Assembly (NCBI RefSeq): GCF_000374805.1
Contig: NZ_KB895343.1
Coordinates: forward strand, 95,660-159,659
Reading direction: 5' to 3'
DNA from: Chitiniphilus shinanonensis DSM 23277
GTDB taxonomy: Bacteria > Pseudomonadota > Gammaproteobacteria > Burkholderiales > Chitinibacteraceae
DNA: 64,000 bases
How positions within the stretch are numbered: the first letter of the stretch is position 1; the number at the start of each line of letters is the position of its first letter. The position numbers and the translations under genes were made by a program. Of this stretch, positions 63,560-64,000 are shown piece after piece. Below the pieces are notes generated by a model, which was not told where the DNA came from, searched no databases, and saw only the letters and a list, made by a program, of their open reading frames with translations.

Positions 63560-64000
63560 GGTGGGTTGACCCGCACCCAATATTTTGTCCGATGACAATG
63601 TGGAGCCCGTTCCACCGCAAGGAACAGCAACGACACATCACTGCCCGGCATCCGGGTAGTACAGGCACTTCGCGAGGGTTACCGGCATCGATCGTCCTCG
63701 ACAACGTACTAACTGCAAGTGGCTTTTCCTCGCCAGGCAACACTTCGCCTCAGGCAACTCGATTGCCCATATAACGGCTTTTCCGGCACATGCCGATCCG
63801 ATGCTTCCACCCATTGAAGGGAAACCCTGCTCACCATAATTGACACAGGATCCGGCATCGAACCGGCCCTGACCTTACCTAACACAGCATGGGGATCCCG
63901 GTGGAAGGCCCAAGCATTATCTACGAGGTCATGTCTGCCTCAACGGCCCGCACGAGAGGGGTCAATCCACCGGGTACAGCGTGCTCGAAATAGCCCTGAT
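63560..64000. other. Gene-free, less GC-rich right end of the window
   Basis: About 440 bases without a supported gene and clearly lower in GC than the rest. It holds a weak hairpin after the LysR stop (GGTGGGTTGACCCGCACC), the direct repeat GGCTTTTCC (63722 and 63777 areas) flanking an imperfect GCCAGGCAAC/GTTGCC... region, and stretches such as CCACCGGGTACAGCGTGCTC. This looks like the non-coding edge of a mobile element or structured RNA continuing beyond 64000, but I could not identify it. Confidence 0.35.

Overview
The window is GC-rich (well above 60 percent by eye), densely coded DNA from a Gram-negative proteobacterium. The gene set (surE-pcm-nlpD-rpoS block, astADBE arginine succinyltransferase cluster, ratA-rnfH pair, dnaB, qNOR-type nitric oxide reductase, YeiH with a divergent LysR regulator) fits a betaproteobacterium of the Neisseriales (Chromobacteriaceae/Chitinibacteraceae-like). 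This placement is an inference from gene content and order; no rRNA is present. One tRNA gene (Ser, GGA) is present.

Layout. 1-2.2 kb: 3' end of rtcB (RNA ligase) followed by a frame-broken SEC-C zinc-motif gene, an unknown 300-residue protein and a tiny basic protein. 2.4-5.8 kb: a DapA-family aldolase, a Rieske oxygenase and a DMT exporter. 5.9-6.1 kb: a 258 bp MITE with long terminal inverted repeats. 6.2-9.7 kb: surE-pcm-nlpD-rpoS, with short overlaps at three of four junctions. 9.9-11 kb: a porin. 11.2-16.2 kb: astA-astD-astB-astE (arginine catabolism; astC is not here). 16.2-24.7 kb: housekeeping genes (NlpC/P60 peptidase, UbiB-family kinase, cupin, ratA/rnfH, dnaB, an amino-acid-type binding protein, sufS/sufE cysteine desulfurase pair, nudB). 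25-32 kb: small regulators and stress genes (a DNA-binding-like small protein with an operator array, aldehyde dehydrogenase, STAS protein, KGG protein, large catalase KatE, DUF421). 32.4-36.7 kb: EEP phosphatase with cardiolipin synthase-like ClsB, trmJ, suhB, a DUF3293 gene. 36.7-42.8 kb: a complete ribose operon rbsK-D-A-C-B followed by a LacI/Cra-type repressor. 43 kb: tRNA-Ser. 43.3-53.2 kb: accessory/signalling region (YjdM, RHH protein, spermidine-synthase-like protein, BLUF blue-light sensor, NIT-like/GGDEF diguanylate cyclase, nitric oxide reductase, toxin-like protein, FUSC-type membrane protein). 53.2-59.6 kb: binding-protein ABC importer divergent from a TctD/TctE-like two-component system. 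59.6-64 kb: a secreted protein of unknown role, YeiH plus LysR regulator, and a 440 bp gene-free, less GC-rich right end.

Most interesting points. (1) Upstream of norB there is a sigma-54 -24/-12 promoter preceded by three GGT-N7-ACC repeats, the published NorR site pattern, and a proline-rich 29-residue leader ORF sits between promoter and norB. (2) Three +1 frame breaks in the SEC-C gene, and a possible fourth in the next gene, are all an extra T in a T-run before C. (3) A 457-residue protein with a Ser/Pro/Thr-rich N terminus and an RDHxPS...TYGGR toxin-like C-terminal region has no recognisable immunity partner next to it. (4) A hairpin-ended repeat family (about 120-130 bp) abuts the stop codons of sufE and the DUF421 gene, with a half copy elsewhere. 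No CRISPR array, integrase, prophage or complete insertion sequence was seen.
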